A stretch of 64,000 bases of DNA from Rusavskia elegans (taxonomy: Eukaryota > Ascomycota > Lecanoromycetes > Teloschistales > Teloschistaceae), in the NCBI GenBank assembly GCA_011316305.1, contig SAUG01000015.1:124001-188000 (forward strand), read 5' to 3'. Below, piece by piece: positions 43,135 through 55,400 of the stretch. Both the position numbers and the translations under genes were made by a program. A model generated the notes under the pieces. That model saw only the letters and a list, made by a program, of their open reading frames with translations. It made no database searches and was not told the origin of the DNA. Position 1 is the stretch's first letter; each line of letters begins with the position of its first letter.

Positions 43135-45628
43135 TCACCCCGAAAACCCTTCTTGATGCCAGTCCCCATGCTCAGTTGGACCGTTCCCCAGCGCGCCGCC
43201 GCCAGCAACGATGGATCCCGCCGTTTCACTCAGACTGCTTGCGTGCTTGCTGATGTCCATGGTCTGCATCCAGTACAGCATGACGAATATCAGGATATGG
43301 AGCGCGAAACAATAGCCCGCGAACAAGTTCCGGCTTGTTCGGTTGGCTAAAACCATTCGCGTGATAGAGAAGACCATCCGTTCGGGCAGACTCATCCGTT
43401 TGTATGCTCTCGTTGATTCACGGCCCCGGAATGCCGCAAATGGCGAGATGTTGGCTTCGTACGCCGATCGATATCGATCAAGTGAGAGACCGGACGATGT
43501 GTCGGCAGATACTGGAGTCGTCGTCGTTTGAGGGCTGGGTACATATGAAGAAGCCGACGAAGCTTGTGGGCCTCGGCTGTACGTCGACACGTACCGTGAC
43601 TTCTCGTATAAATTGAGATTGTCCTTTTGCAAGGAAGCGATCTCTTGTCGCAGTGATGAAACGGTGCTGTGCTGTTTCGACAGGTCCTGTTCAAGCTGCT
43701 GATTCTTCTGCTTGAATCGATCTCGTTGTGCCTGGATCATAGGCAGTATGCCTGATCCTCCGCCCACTGGCTCCCCAGCACGCAGTGATTCTAACGTGCT
43801 TCGCGAACCACCCTGAGGGTCGAATCCAGAGATGATTGAGGAAGTCGGTGAAGCTCTGCCTCTTCGCGGGAAGGAATTGGCGTTGTAAGTTGTCGATGAT
43901 GGTGGGTAACGTGATGTGTACGTTCCCGTGGTAGACATTGCTGACGATGGAAACGCGCTCGAAGCCTCCTGTTGCACTTTCTCCAGATCGCTTTCCAACG
44001 TTGCATTGAGATTCTGCGCTCGTTCAAGATCGGCATTCGTCCTCGACAGCGTTTCTTGTAGAGAATCCAGCCGTTCTTGTAGATCTTGGTGGGATACCCG
44101 TAGCACAGCCAATTCATTGCTCATTTTCTTGTTGCGAGCAAGAAGAAGTTGCTCAAGGCTATCTTGCTTGCTAGTCTTGACAGCTCCATTCATCTGACCG
44201 TCTTCGTTGGCGTTCGAGTCTTGATTGGACACGTCTGGATTCGGCACCGCTTCGTCGTCGTCTAAAGTTGAAAGTTCAATGGACTGCGCATAGTCAGCGT
44301 GCACGCCAGCAAAGTGGGGCGGGATGACCCAAGTACTTTGAAGATCTCCAGTTCCCGTTTGATATCGTTGTAGTCCCGCCATGAGTGAATCCGTTCACGC
44401 AGCTCTTCTCGATCACGTTGTAAAGATTTTGTATCCTTCTCGAGTGCTCGGATCCGCGCCTCTTGCTTCCTGCTCTCCGCATCTTTCTCTAGCCGGGCGG
44501 CATCCATCTTCCTCAACAGTGACGAATTCTCGGATCTAAGCCTAGCGTTTGCCGGGTCTTCTTCTGTGACGGGCTTACGCTGGCTGCCCGAGGACAGTTC
44601 AGCAAGCTCTACCCGAAGCTGCTCGTTCCTAGCTTGAACCTCCGCAAGTCGTTGGCTCGTCCGTTCCAGGTCCGAACTGACAATCTCCAACTCAGCAGCG
44701 CTGGCAGAAAGTTGACGACTTTCACCTTCATTATCTCCGGTGTGTCCCAGTCGTTGGGAGACCTCGTAGCTTGCTTTGAGCTCGTTGAGCAGACGGTCTT
44801 GACTCTCAATCTTATCTTCCAGGCTCTTCTCTTTGACTTCCCAATTACCTTGCTTTTCTTCTAGCACGGCCCGCCATGAACTCTCGACATCTTTCAGCTT
44901 TGATTCGCGGCTGTCCTCGAGTGATTTCCGTGCAATGCGTTCCTCGTCCAGTTGTTTCTCGGAAGCACTGAGCTGCGAACCTAGGTCGGCGATGTTGCGT
45001 TGCAGATGCTCATTCTCAGATGAGAGCTTAGGAAGAATATCTTCGGAAAGAAGGTGGGCATCGACGGAGGCTTCGAGAAGGGGATAAGGATCAGGAGCTT
45101 CGGATATCGAGGAATAAATTTGTAGAAAGGCGGCAGAAGTGGTTTTGCCATGGCTTGTTAGAAGATCAATGAATGTCTGGTAAGCTGGGACTAATCAGCA
45201 ACAACCAAGGGACCACGTTGGACCTGGTGCTTACATTTCAACAGGCTCTTGAACTCCGCCAGCTTGGCTCCATCGTCCAGCTTACGGAAGTCCTTCGTTT
45301 TCTGCGCGAGGTCTTTCCGGCAAACAAGGGCATCTCGTTGATGATTGACGATATCTGAAGCTGTGGTGTCTAGCTCTGGGACAAGCTTGGTGAGGTTGAT
45401 ATCTGGCGCACCGTAATTAGTGACGAGAAGAATTTAACAGGATGCGTGTATCTGACTTCTCCATGCCGAAATTGCGCCTTGGAACTTATTCTCCTCGCTT
45501 GAGGTCCTTGAAGTATCGTTGCTTGAATGTGAAGGCAACAGACCATCCTTCGCCGCTTGTGAGGCATCTGTTGTATCGTCTCGTTCAGTGTCGTTTGATG
45601 ACCTTGCAGCGGCCGCAGAGAGATCCAT
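43135..45628 (-). CDS. Golgin CASP (Coy1 homologue)
   Basis: CASP is a Golgi tail-anchored coiled-coil tether acting in retrograde transport; yeast Coy1 interacts with the COG complex and SNAREs. Four exons (45628-45457, 45402-45235, 45184-44337, 44283-43135) give 778 residues; introns are 54, 50 and 53 bp. The first starts GTCAGA, weaker than usual. The N terminus holds the conserved SYQTFIDLLTSHGK and EAPDPYPLLEASVD. Most of residues 170-650 is coiled coil. The C terminus has the CASP signature SLPERMVFSITRMVLANRTSR and one membrane helix (about 715-735, NLFAGYCFALHILIFVMLYW) followed by a short lumenal tail. It is divergently transcribed from VPS3 over 304 bp. Confidence 0.95.
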
Positions 45629-45932
45629 TCTGCACTCAGTTGGGAGTCACCATCCAACGATAGAAGGGATTGGCGAAGGATTCGAGCATTCCAAACTCGT
45701 TTGACGGGATTTGCCAGTCCGGTTGTACTGTACAGGACAGGACAAGTGTGATGTTGGTTTCAGAGGCAGAGGCAGAGCAGTGACGTCCCGCCACGCGATC
45801 TTCGTGCTGCAATTAATTTGCGGAGACGCACACACCCGCCATTCATGCATTTTGCTTCTATATTAATTCAAAGATGTAGCACAATCATCCCTTTGGCTTA
45901 GGCCAAATTGTCTCTGACCAACTCTTCCTAAA
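45629..45932. promoter_or_regulatory. Shared bidirectional promoter region of COY1 and VPS3
   Basis: Only 304 bp separate the start codons of two divergent genes, so both core promoters and 5' leaders must lie here. No specific binding site was identified with confidence. Confidence 0.6.
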
Positions 45933-48900
45933 ATGGAGTCACTCGGGGTTTCAGAACCCCCTCGCAAACGGAGAAGGAAGATGCCTGTTTCGACCAAACC
46001 ATATGTATTCAGACCTCTACTTGAAGACATTGCGCTTGCTGAAGAAGGACATACTGCGAAAGTACACATCACATGTGTCGAACTCTGGGGTGCGCCTCCA
46101 AGTCCCGTACATGAATGGCACAGATCCATACTCAGGGTGTTCCAGCTGCTATCGCTGCTGACCAGCACTCGGGGCAACAGATGTCAACCTATACATCGGT
46201 ACTTCGGCCGCAGAAATACTTCACTATGTCGCTATCCCGCCAGACCCAGATGATACCTCGAAGGATCCGTCTTATATTTTTGCATCACGACTACAACCGA
46301 CCTTTAATCAAAGTGCTGCGGGCTCCTCCCCTCCCGGCGTGCAGCAAATTCTCGTCTTGCCAAATGTCACCAAGGCATGTGTTCTTTGCAACGGAACTTT
46401 GACCTTCTACAGTCTGCCCGAATTGAGTCCCGCATTCGGTACGGTTGTTTCAGGCTGCAGTTGGATAGGGGGAGAAAACATGAACCCTTCAGACGAGCAG
46501 GATGAAGATGGACAGACTGTCATGATTTGTCTCAAGAGCAGGATCCGCCTTGTCCGGATTGGAAAGGAACCTCGAAAAGTTAGAGACATTGAGTACCCAT
46601 CTGGTCTTGCAATAGCCCGACGGGATAACTTCGCTTGCGTCGCTGACGCCCGAGCTTACGCCCTCCTTGATGTGGAAAACCAGCAGAAAATATCGCTTTT
46701 CCCTATATCTTCCTTGGATGAAAATGCAGCTAGCGGGCAAGTCGAAGACATCTCGACCGTTCATGAACACAGCCGGCCTTCATCTGGCATTGGTGAGCCA
46801 AGAGGTCATGGTAGAAGTACAAGTCTTGGCACTTTTGTCACTGGCATTGGGCGGCGTAGCCCTCAATCCAGAAGTCAAGATAGATCAGGTCGGAATACAC
46901 CAGAACCAGGGTTCAGGGCGGCTTCACCATTACGACCATCTGATCGACCAAGATCGGGATCAGCTACCAATGATTCGAATGAGCGGCCTTCCGTTCCAAA
47001 GCTATTGCCTCCAGCACCTGAGCGAACGATTCCACAGCAAGCAGTGCAGACGAGCCCTGCAAAATCCTCCTCCAAATTGAAGCCACATGTTTGTTCCCCT
47101 ACTCCAAATGAATTCCTACTTACTACAGGAACGTCTCCAGAAGAGCCAGGGGTGGGTATTTTCGTTAACCTTGACGGCGATGTTGTGCGTGGTACTATCC
47201 AGTTTGACCGCTATCCAATTTCAATCCTCGTAGATGTCAGTGATCAAAACTCGACGGCTCCTGCAGATGTAACCCAGCCTGGAGGCTATATTCTGGCATC
47301 AATTCTACAGCACAGAGACGATGGTGATCGAGAGGTGATAGAAGTCCAGGACATCAGCAGCGAAAGCCACGCGGAATATCTGGATATACCCTTCCCCTTC
47401 GAGGAAGACAACTCTGACTGTACGAAGATGAATATGGGGAATGCCAAACTTCGTAACATACTTTCGTATACATCAGCACCCTTCCATGAGGTAGGAGACA
47501 GACTTCACAAAGTCCGGCTTGATTTGCCACGTAGCAACCCCACAGGCGAAGCGGACATAGAAACTACTCCTCCCACTGCAAACACAGATTGGGAAGAGGA
47601 GCGGAATCAAGAAGAGCAAGCGTTCGGCCGTCGACTCGGGATGCAGTCAAGCCGGATCTTACTGTGGTCTGGATCTTCCATTTGGTGGTTGGTGAGGAAC
47701 CCGCTTGTCCTACGATTGGACGGCAGTATCGATACGATAGTAGACGCAATGTCAGCCGGGACAGAAATCGGCGTAAATCGAGACGAAATCCTGCGTATCC
47801 TTGCCAGTATCCGGGAGTACGAAGCGAATACAGAAACAGAGTTCCTGAGCCTGGAATACATACGACAGAAGTCCAGCTTGATCTTATTTGCAGATGCACT
47901 GAGCCGAGACCAAAGTACATCTGGCAGTGGAGAGTTGCAGGTAGAAGACCTTGTGAATAGCGGCTTAGACCCTCGTATCCTGCTTTCTCTGGTACCGCTG
48001 CTACGAGAAGAGGTCGTTGAAGGATCAAAAGGCATCTGGGTACATGCAGGACTGACTTCCATTGTCGAATATTATGCTACTCTACCTTTGGCTACTTCAG
48101 ATGACGGTACTCGCCAGAAGATCTCTCGCCACGCCGAGTGGATGAACTTGGTCAAGCGATACCTGATGGCTTGGCGGCAGCGCAAAGGGTTCGGTAGCAT
48201 TGCCGATGAAGTCGAGGTATTTCAAACCACAGACGCTGCCTTGCTTCATCTGTTACTGCACCAAGACAGCCAGCATGCATCCAAGTCTGGCATACCCTCG
48301 GCGTCGCGGTCCGAACTGTACTCGCTCGTTGACAACGGCGTGGACTGCTTCCAGCGCGCTGTAACGCTACTTGAACGCTATCGGCGTCTTTATGTGCTTA
48401 GTCGACTTTACCAAAACCGCAAGCTGGCCGGCAAAGTCCTTGCAACATGGCGAAGAATAATTGAGGGTGAACAGGATGCGGGCAATGAGCTTAGGGATGG
48501 CGAAAATGAGGTTCGCAAGTACCTCGCTAAGATTCGAGACATTAGTCTTATCCATGAGTATGGGACTTGGCTCGCTCGTCGCAATGCCGGGCTTGGAGTG
48601 CAAGTGTTTGCAGATGACAGCAGCAGGGTCAAATTTGCGCCTCAGGAAGTGGTGGAACTGCTCAAAGACAAGGCTCCCGAAGCAGTGAAGGTTTACCTGG
48701 AGCACCTCGTGTTTGGAAAGAAGAACAGTCGATATGCGAACAACCTGATTACCTACTATCTCGACAGCGTACTCCAAGTCCTTGAGACTTCGGGAGAGGC
48801 GCGTTCTGTCTTGGCCCAGTCCTACGAATCCTACCGAGCCCTGCAGCCTCCCAAGCCTACGTACCGCCAATTCATCATGGACAATGCCGTGCCCGAAGCT

Positions 48901-49518
48901 TGGTGGCAAGATCGATTGCGACTGCTAGAGCTGCTCGGGGGTAGTCACGGTGCCGACTTTTCTTACGATCTTGGTCATATACTCAGGCGTATCGAACCGT
49001 ACGAAGAAGACTTGGTGCCTGAATCGATCATTCTCGATGGGCGGCAGGGACGGCACCAGCAAGCGTTGCGACTACTGACTCACGGACTTGGAGATTATCA
49101 CACTGCTGTCAATTACTGTCTCATGGGCGGTGCAAGCATCTTCCATCCCATCTCCGGGTCGCTGACACCCAGCGAAGCGTCGATGAAAGAAGACCAGGCA
49201 GTCTTGTTCGACTATCTGTTGACCGAGTTCCTTCGCATCGAAGATGTCAGCAACCGGTTAGAACGCACGAGGGAGCTTCTTGAACGATTCGGATCCTGGT
49301 ACGATGTCAAGGATGTGCTCAACATGATCCCGGAATCATGGTCTGTCGAGCTTGTGTCTGGCTTTCTTATCAGCGCCTTCCGGCGGTTGGTCCACGACAA
49401 GAACGAAGCAATGGTTGTGAAAGCACTCAGTGGCGCAGAAAATCTTCAGGTTGCCGCTGCTTTGGTGGAAAAATGCAGTACAGTTGGTCCGCAGGTAGAA
49501 GAAACACAATTGGGATGA
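45933..49518 (+). CDS. CORVET subunit Vps3 (TGFBRAP1/Vps39-family)
   Basis: Vps3 is the Rab5/Vps21-binding subunit of the CORVET tether that drives early endosome fusion. Exons 45933-46089 and 46181-49518 join over a 91-bp intron (46090-46180, GTGCGC...AACAG), giving VELWDVNLYIGTSAAEILHY and 1164 residues. The N-terminal CNH/citron-like beta-propeller (VNLYIGTSAAEILHYVA, VLCNGTLTFYSLPEL, SRIRLVRIG) is interrupted by a long Ser/Arg-rich disordered insert near residues 260-370. The central and C-terminal part is an alpha-solenoid with the Vps39 domain-1 type sequence (FQRAVTLLERYRRLYVLSRLYQNRKLA) and a domain-2-like tail. No RING finger is visible at the C terminus, as expected for Vps3. Gene symbol assigned by domain layout. 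Confidence 0.88.
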
Positions 49519-50349
49519 ATTTCTGGAACAAACTTCACGATGAAGGATTCGACATTTCTGGCGAATTCAAGCTGCCGTGCCCGGACTCGAAGAGACACGA
49601 TATAGTTCATGAGGCGCCGGCAGAGAATGAGGTTTCCGAGAGAGCATTTGTCCTGATCTTCATGGACGGCGTCAAGCAGGTAACCTGGTCCATGCTTGTT
49701 TCCTTGATTAATCCTGTTTGAGCCACGTCGATCGATCCCATCTTGATGTTCAGTGAGTTCGAGATGACAGCATCTCCGCTCACCATTTCTCGTCCTCACC
49801 CGCCACCTTCGTTCGGTACGAGCGCCCGTCAACCGGTACCACAATGTCATCAGCAGTATCATGATTAGTAAGGCCATATCTCAAATCTCGGAAAGCGTTA
49901 GACTGCGATCAATGCACATGCGAGTGGCGACCTTGTAACGTATGAGACAATGGTGCATCTACTGTTTGTAAGATCGACCATTCGATATATCGGATTTGGA
50001 TTCGATACATCGAATGGCGGATCGGAGGAATCTCTCCGTCGATCAACTAATAAGGTAGCCTGTTACGAATCCTGTGTTCACCTTCAACACATATGGCTTC
50101 GTAGGACGAGCTATGAATCAACAGTTTTGCTAAGCTAGAGGTACTGCCCAAATTCTCCAAGTATCTCCGCCCATCGATCCTTCCGCCATCGATTTAGGTC
50201 GATGATGGAAAACTCATCATTCTTCCCAGCAAGTTCGTACACACTGACGATCCCTGTGTCTTCACTGTCTCATTCCTGACGAATTCACAGATGCTGACTC
50301 AACAAGTGAAGGACTATCTACCTTGATCAACGTCCCCATCCAACCTTCC
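49519..50349. other. Intergenic region with a perfect-looking hairpin
   Basis: It lies between VPS3 and a disordered orphan, both on the + strand. Apart from a 15-bp inverted repeat near 49978-50017 I see nothing. Open frames are short and overlapping. Confidence 0.5.
49978..50017. repeat. Inverted repeat, 15-bp arms with 10-nt loop
   Basis: The arms CCATTCGATATATCG and CGATACATCGAATGG pair at 14 of 15 positions. It is 460 bp downstream of the VPS3 stop, probably too far to be its terminator, and 330 bp upstream of the next gene. It could be a binding site for a dimeric regulator or chance. Confidence 0.65.
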
Positions 50350-51834
50350 ATGGCCGAGTTTCGAGAGTCGTCACTAGGCCTGTCCACCAATCTTGTGCTT
50401 CCCCAACAAAATATGCCATCGCCTTGTCCATTCGAAAGCGCGAGCGATCCCGAACCGTATACTCGCACGGTTGCTACTCCACCTACCCATATGTGCGACT
50501 CCGATTCATCGCTGCGCGCCTCGTGGGCGAACCCTCTCGACGTCGATGCCACCTATCCTGGGCCAAACCAAAACCCCGTGCTTCGTGGCGGTCAAGCAGG
50601 ATCAAGGTCGTCCGCACTCGGTAAAGGACATCAGAACGTTGACCCAAGACCATTAAGCCATAGCCATCCAGAACCCAAATCCTTTCCACGTCATCCGACC
50701 GAGCGGGAATTCCGGACTGACCAAACAACGAGTGGCATGCACAATACAATCCCTGACAAGGATCTTGCAATCGATGTGACGACTGCAGATCATCGCTTCA
50801 CCGGGTCGGCACAGCACCATGACTCGCCGATTGTACCTATGGACCTTGCTGACAAGGAGATGCTCGCCGACCTGTCAAATCACCTTATCTCAAGTGCTCC
50901 TACAAGTGCCCAGACCCATCCTACGCCTTCATTTGCTGGCTGTCCAGCAACTGGATCAAAACCAGGGAACGGTCGGGCAACGAATTCCACCACCCTCGAC
51001 AACAACGCCATGGAAACCACCGCAACAGCCAAGCTCAACGCCTCCATGTGCACCCCCCTCCGTCAAGCCCACCTAAACACCCTCCTGGCCTCCCTCATCC
51101 CATCCGCCCCGCCCTCTCCCCGCGCCGCGAACGGTGAAAAACCAGAAGACGACCCCTTCGACAACTTCAACTCCGGCTCCGAACAAGAAGACGAATCCGA
51201 CATCGACTTCAAAAGTGGCTCCATCTCTCCCTCCGTGCGGTCAAAATCTCCCTCCCCGGTCCCTACGCCGCCAGAATCCGACTATGAGGAGATCACGAGG
51301 GGAAAGCAGCCCGCGAAGGGGAAATGGCAAGCTACTACGGAGAAGCAGCCCCCGACGCAGAGAGCACAAGCTACTCCCATTAAGAAAAAACCGAGAACGA
51401 GCGGGTTCGGTGATTGGCCGGTCGCCGCCCAGGCTCGCAGACGCAGTGCTACTGTAACAGAGAGCCACGTGACAATAGCCGATCACGACTACGACGTTGT
51501 GGATCTCAGCATGCAGATGTCGACGTCCCAGAAACAAGTCACCAAGCAGAAAGATACGCGTCTGCAGCACACACCCAGTGGTAGGGCTAGCAAAAGATCA
51601 TGGACCCAGATGCTAGAAAGCGAGGCGGATGCGGATAGGGAGGTTCGGATGTTGGAAGCGATGGAGAAGGAGGAAGAGAAGGAGAAGGAGAAAGGCATGA
51701 GCTTGTCACGGGCCATCCAGAAACCTTCAGTCCAGGCACATGACGATGGCGAAATAAGGAACGGTAGCGGATGGACCTTGGTGGTGGAAAAGGACCGTCA
51801 TGGAAGGAAAGCCCTGAAGTGGATGGTTTGCTGA
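50350..51834 (+). CDS. Disordered hypothetical protein
   Basis: This is a single-exon frame of 494 residues; I start at the ATG at 50350 (CTTCCATGGCC) because the frame upstream lacks another ATG. The protein is rich in Ser, Pro, Thr, Asp and Glu. Acidic patches (SGSEQEDESDIDFKSGS), SP motifs (VRSKSPSPVPTPPESDYEE), a basic patch (PIKKKPRTSGFGDWP) and a Glu/Lys helix (MEKEEEKEKEKG) suggest a nuclear, phosphorylated, largely unfolded protein. The C terminus (GSGWTLVVEKDRHGRKALKW) is more ordered. No family recognised. The length of an uninterrupted frame supports coding. Confidence 0.65.
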   Translation: MAEFRESSLGLSTNLVLPQQNMPSPCPFESASDPEPYTRTVATPPTHMCDSDSSLRASWANPLDVDATYPGPNQNPVLRGGQAGSRSSALGKGHQNVDPRPLSHSHPEPKSFPRHPTEREFRTDQTTSGMHNTIPDKDLAIDVTTADHRFTGSAQHHDSPIVPMDLADKEMLADLSNHLISSAPTSAQTHPTPSFAGCPATGSKPGNGRATNSTTLDNNAMETTATAKLNASMCTPLRQAHLNTLLASLIPSAPPSPRAANGEKPEDDPFDNFNSGSEQEDESDIDFKSGSISPSVRSKSPSPVPTPPESDYEEITRGKQPAKGKWQATTEKQPPTQRAQATPIKKKPRTSGFGDWPVAAQARRRSATVTESHVTIADHDYDVVDLSMQMSTSQKQVTKQKDTRLQHTPSGRASKRSWTQMLESEADADREVRMLEAMEKEEEKEKEKGMSLSRAIQKPSVQAHDDGEIRNGSGWTLVVEKDRHGRKALKWMVC

Positions 51835-52402
51835 TCTTATTGAGCAAGCAAAGATAAGCTGGCTTCATTCTTACGGAGAGTGCTTGTACACACCATGTAC
51901 CGAGAAGACGATCGACCATTTGCTGAAGAGCATGCTTTTTAGATAAGACAGTCGAGCTATGATGCTATGGATCGAGCTTAGGATAATAGAGCACAGCGAT
52001 GAAAGATAGCATTAAAAAAAGCAGTTTATCTAGACGGGACAATCGACCTCTAGCCAGCGTTTGAAGGTCCACTTATAGCGGCCAGTTATTTAAGGTGACG
52101 ATGAAATCCTTCCCATCGCTTTTTGCTTCGTGTGCCACCAACGCCTCGGACTATGTATACATAAGGATATGATTAGCCCCCCTCTACCTCCCAAATAATC
52201 CCATTCCAACGGGGTAGCCTCTGGTTAGCCTTGTCATTATTCCTCGCTACGCTGCGCTGATGACGTGAATTCGATATTTCATCTCTCTTGTACACCCCCA
52301 ATCCCGCTCAACGCCGCCGTAGGATCTCATCATGCTCTCCCTTCACCAAGAGGCCTCAGACTCGCGGCCTCAGACTCACTGCTTCAGAGCTTCCGCTCGA
52401 AT
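51835..52402. other. Convergent 3' region
   Basis: It lies between the disordered orphan and the gelsolin gene end. Nothing beyond terminators is expected; no gene seen. Confidence 0.5.
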
Positions 52403-55400
52403 TCATCCTCCGCCTGCCCTCGTCGCCTCAATAGATGCCGCAAGTCCCAAAACCCTACAACCCCTCACCTTTCCCCCTTCCCATTTCCGGAATGCCATCC
52501 TCAATCCCTCAGGAACGCTGTCTCTGCCCACCCCGAACAGCACCACCGAGCTGACGGGTACAAAAGGACGGTTCTCGTCGTGAGCCGAGGCGGCGAGGAT
52601 GGCGTATTCCTGAGCGAAGAGAAGCGCGGTGCGGAAGGTGGAGAGGATGCTGGAGGTGGAGGGGAAAGAGGGAAGCATGCTATCCCCAAAGATTAGTTCT
52701 GTGAAGAAAGTGGAGAAGCGAGAAGAGGGGAGCACATACACGAAGATCTCGAAGAAGGTATCCAGGACGAAAACACCATCATTGAAAACATCGGACTGTG
52801 CAAACGGGGCGATTTCCTTGATTTGCGCCTTGAAAGCTGCGTTTTCCTCGGTAGCAGGTGTACTACCTCTTCTCCCCCACATGAACCCCGAGCTCGACTT
52901 TGGGCGTGGTGCCTCGATGTCGACTTGGTACAGTCTTGTCGTGTAATGTTCACATGATTGTTTCAATTGCCAGTGCTTGGAAATGGACGTATCACGGCCA
53001 TTGAGCGATTGTTGTCGACCTCCAGGGAAGCACTTCCAGAAGGTGTCCGGTTCGCGACCATCCTCAATTTCTTCGATCTCACCTCGGACACCTAGGTCCA
53101 TGCCAATAAGTCTCGCGCAGCCTAGTTCATCAACACCGGAGCCGCTGCCTTTCCAGAGATGAACCTTCCCTGAGCCCGAGGAAATAAGGTAAGGGAATCC
53201 CTTGCACAGGCTCTCGGGGGTGAAGTCGACTTCATCGAACGCGATCTGACCCATGTGTCTTCGGCCGCAGAGCATGTAGCGCAGGGAAGCTCGGTCGCTC
53301 TGGCCGTGGCGGGTGATGACTATACCGCCAAGGGCTTGGAAGAAGTTTGCCGTCTCTTTGCCTTGGGCTAGCACGATGAGCTTGCCGCTATGGTCTTTGG
53401 CTTCCTTGCGTGCAAATATCTGGGCGTCTTCAATTGCCGATGTTGCAACACCGTCACCACACCAAAGGTAGACTTCGGTATTCCTCGTCCCGGAAAGACT
53501 GCCAAACACATGATGACAGATGTACAGGCTTTCCTCGAACAGGATGTGGCTCTGATCCGGCGGCACAGATATTAACTTGCCACCTGCTGTGACCTCCCAA
53601 AGCTGTTTCCGTAATGTTCTGATCCTATTTGCTTCCGAAATGGGGGTCCTGGAAGATAGTACCGCAGGCGTGTCGATATTGACTTTCAGATCATTATTCG
53701 GTGACTCGTCAAACAACTCTGCAAAGAGACGCCCTGCAGTAGATTCCGGAGTCAGCATGCCTGCAATACAGTTGTTTCAGGAGTACAAATGAGGTTTTAT
53801 GTCTTATGCTATAGCATAGCAGTGCATCCGAGACATCGCCTAGTGCAAACCGAGGTCTCGGATGCCCAGCTTGCCAGGGGTAGCTCCAAAGTCGAGCAGG
53901 ATTAGGATTAAGGAGCTCCGCAAATTGACTTACCAGCTTCCGAGCTTTGAGGTATTGGCGATCCTTCAACTTTCAAGGCCGGTTCGCTCGTTGCGCTATT
54001 TGAGACGACTCTACTGGCAATTGATGGTGGCTTCTTAGCTGGCAGTGGAGGTGATCGAGGCGAGTTTAGAGGCGGAGTGGGTAGATCGTGTTGCGATGGA
54101 AAAGCTGTTCGGGGTGACTGGATACTACTCGTTATGCCTAAGCCGAATGGCGCTTCTTGTTTGGGCAGAAGTCCAGCATCCTGCATAGCGACTTCTTCAT
54201 CCTTTCGCGTTGGCAGCTTCATCGGAGACCTCGTACGCGCTGGCGAAGACCTTTCATCTGGTACATTTTGAGTCCATTTAGCAGCCGTGCCTTTAACAGA
54301 AGGAGGTGTATCTTGAGGTCGAGGTTCAGTTGGGAACTCGACATCCTGTGATGAAGGTGCATCATCCGACAATTTTCTGTCAGTCTTTTCTTGAGGCTTG
54401 TCAGGAATTGTACTCGAAAGTGACAAGATGGAAGTTGAGGGCTTCCGCGGCTGTTCAATTTCAGGGCTTAGGGGCTTTGGTTTGGTGGTAGGAAGAGATT
54501 TTGGTTGGGTGGTGGTTGCCTCAAGTGGAGAATCCTGGGTACTTGCCGGAGGAACGTTAGAATGATTGGGTTTGTCTATGTTTAGGGATGGCTTTCGTGG
54601 AGTTTGTGGCTGTGACGGCTTGCGATGATTGTTGGAGATAGTAGTGAGTGGGCGTGCTTGAGGATCTTGTTTTAAAGTACTTGGGCTTTCGATTTTGGCC
54701 ATCGGCCCAGACCTGGTCTTGGTAAGAGTAGGACCTGAGTCGTGCAAGCTGACTTTGCTGCTGTTCTCTTCCTTTGCGTCGGTACTTGTCGGCAGACGCC
54801 GCTTTGGCCCGCGGGCTCTAGCCTTCGTCATATGTGTCAGTTGAGGTCCTTCTATGGGACTTTGTAGAATCTCGTCAGTCGTAGCACCGAGGTGTGTCCG
54901 ATCATCAGGTTGGGAAATTGCCATCGGAGCAGACTGGTCGCGAGCTGTCAGAGGTGATGGGCCCCGAGCTAGCATGCCTGCCAGTGACGAGTTGAAGTCA
55001 AGTCCTTTCCGTCCGTTGACCGATGCGTCCTTCTGCTTTGCAAGAGCGGCTGGCGGTGACCCTGTTGTGGGTCGCGACTTCTCCTTCAAATGCTGGAGTC
55101 TCGCCAATGCCTCCGGCTGCGGCTCCTTCAGGGTAACACGTGGACTAGGACTTCTCACAATGCCGTCCGAAGTTGTCGAAGGCTTCTCGGTCGCCGAAGC
55201 TAATGGCCCTAGAGCGCGTTGATGTTTTGCAGAAGTGTCGATACTTGGTTTACGACCGACAGCTGGAGGAGACCCTGTTTTCATAGCCTCCTTCTGTTTC
55301 AGTAGACTTTCCTTGAACTCGTCCCGCCGTTCCGTTTTCTTTGGTCCTCCAGTGAGCGATAAACCTGCCTTTCCCCGAAGAATGTTGTCTTTGAGCTCAT

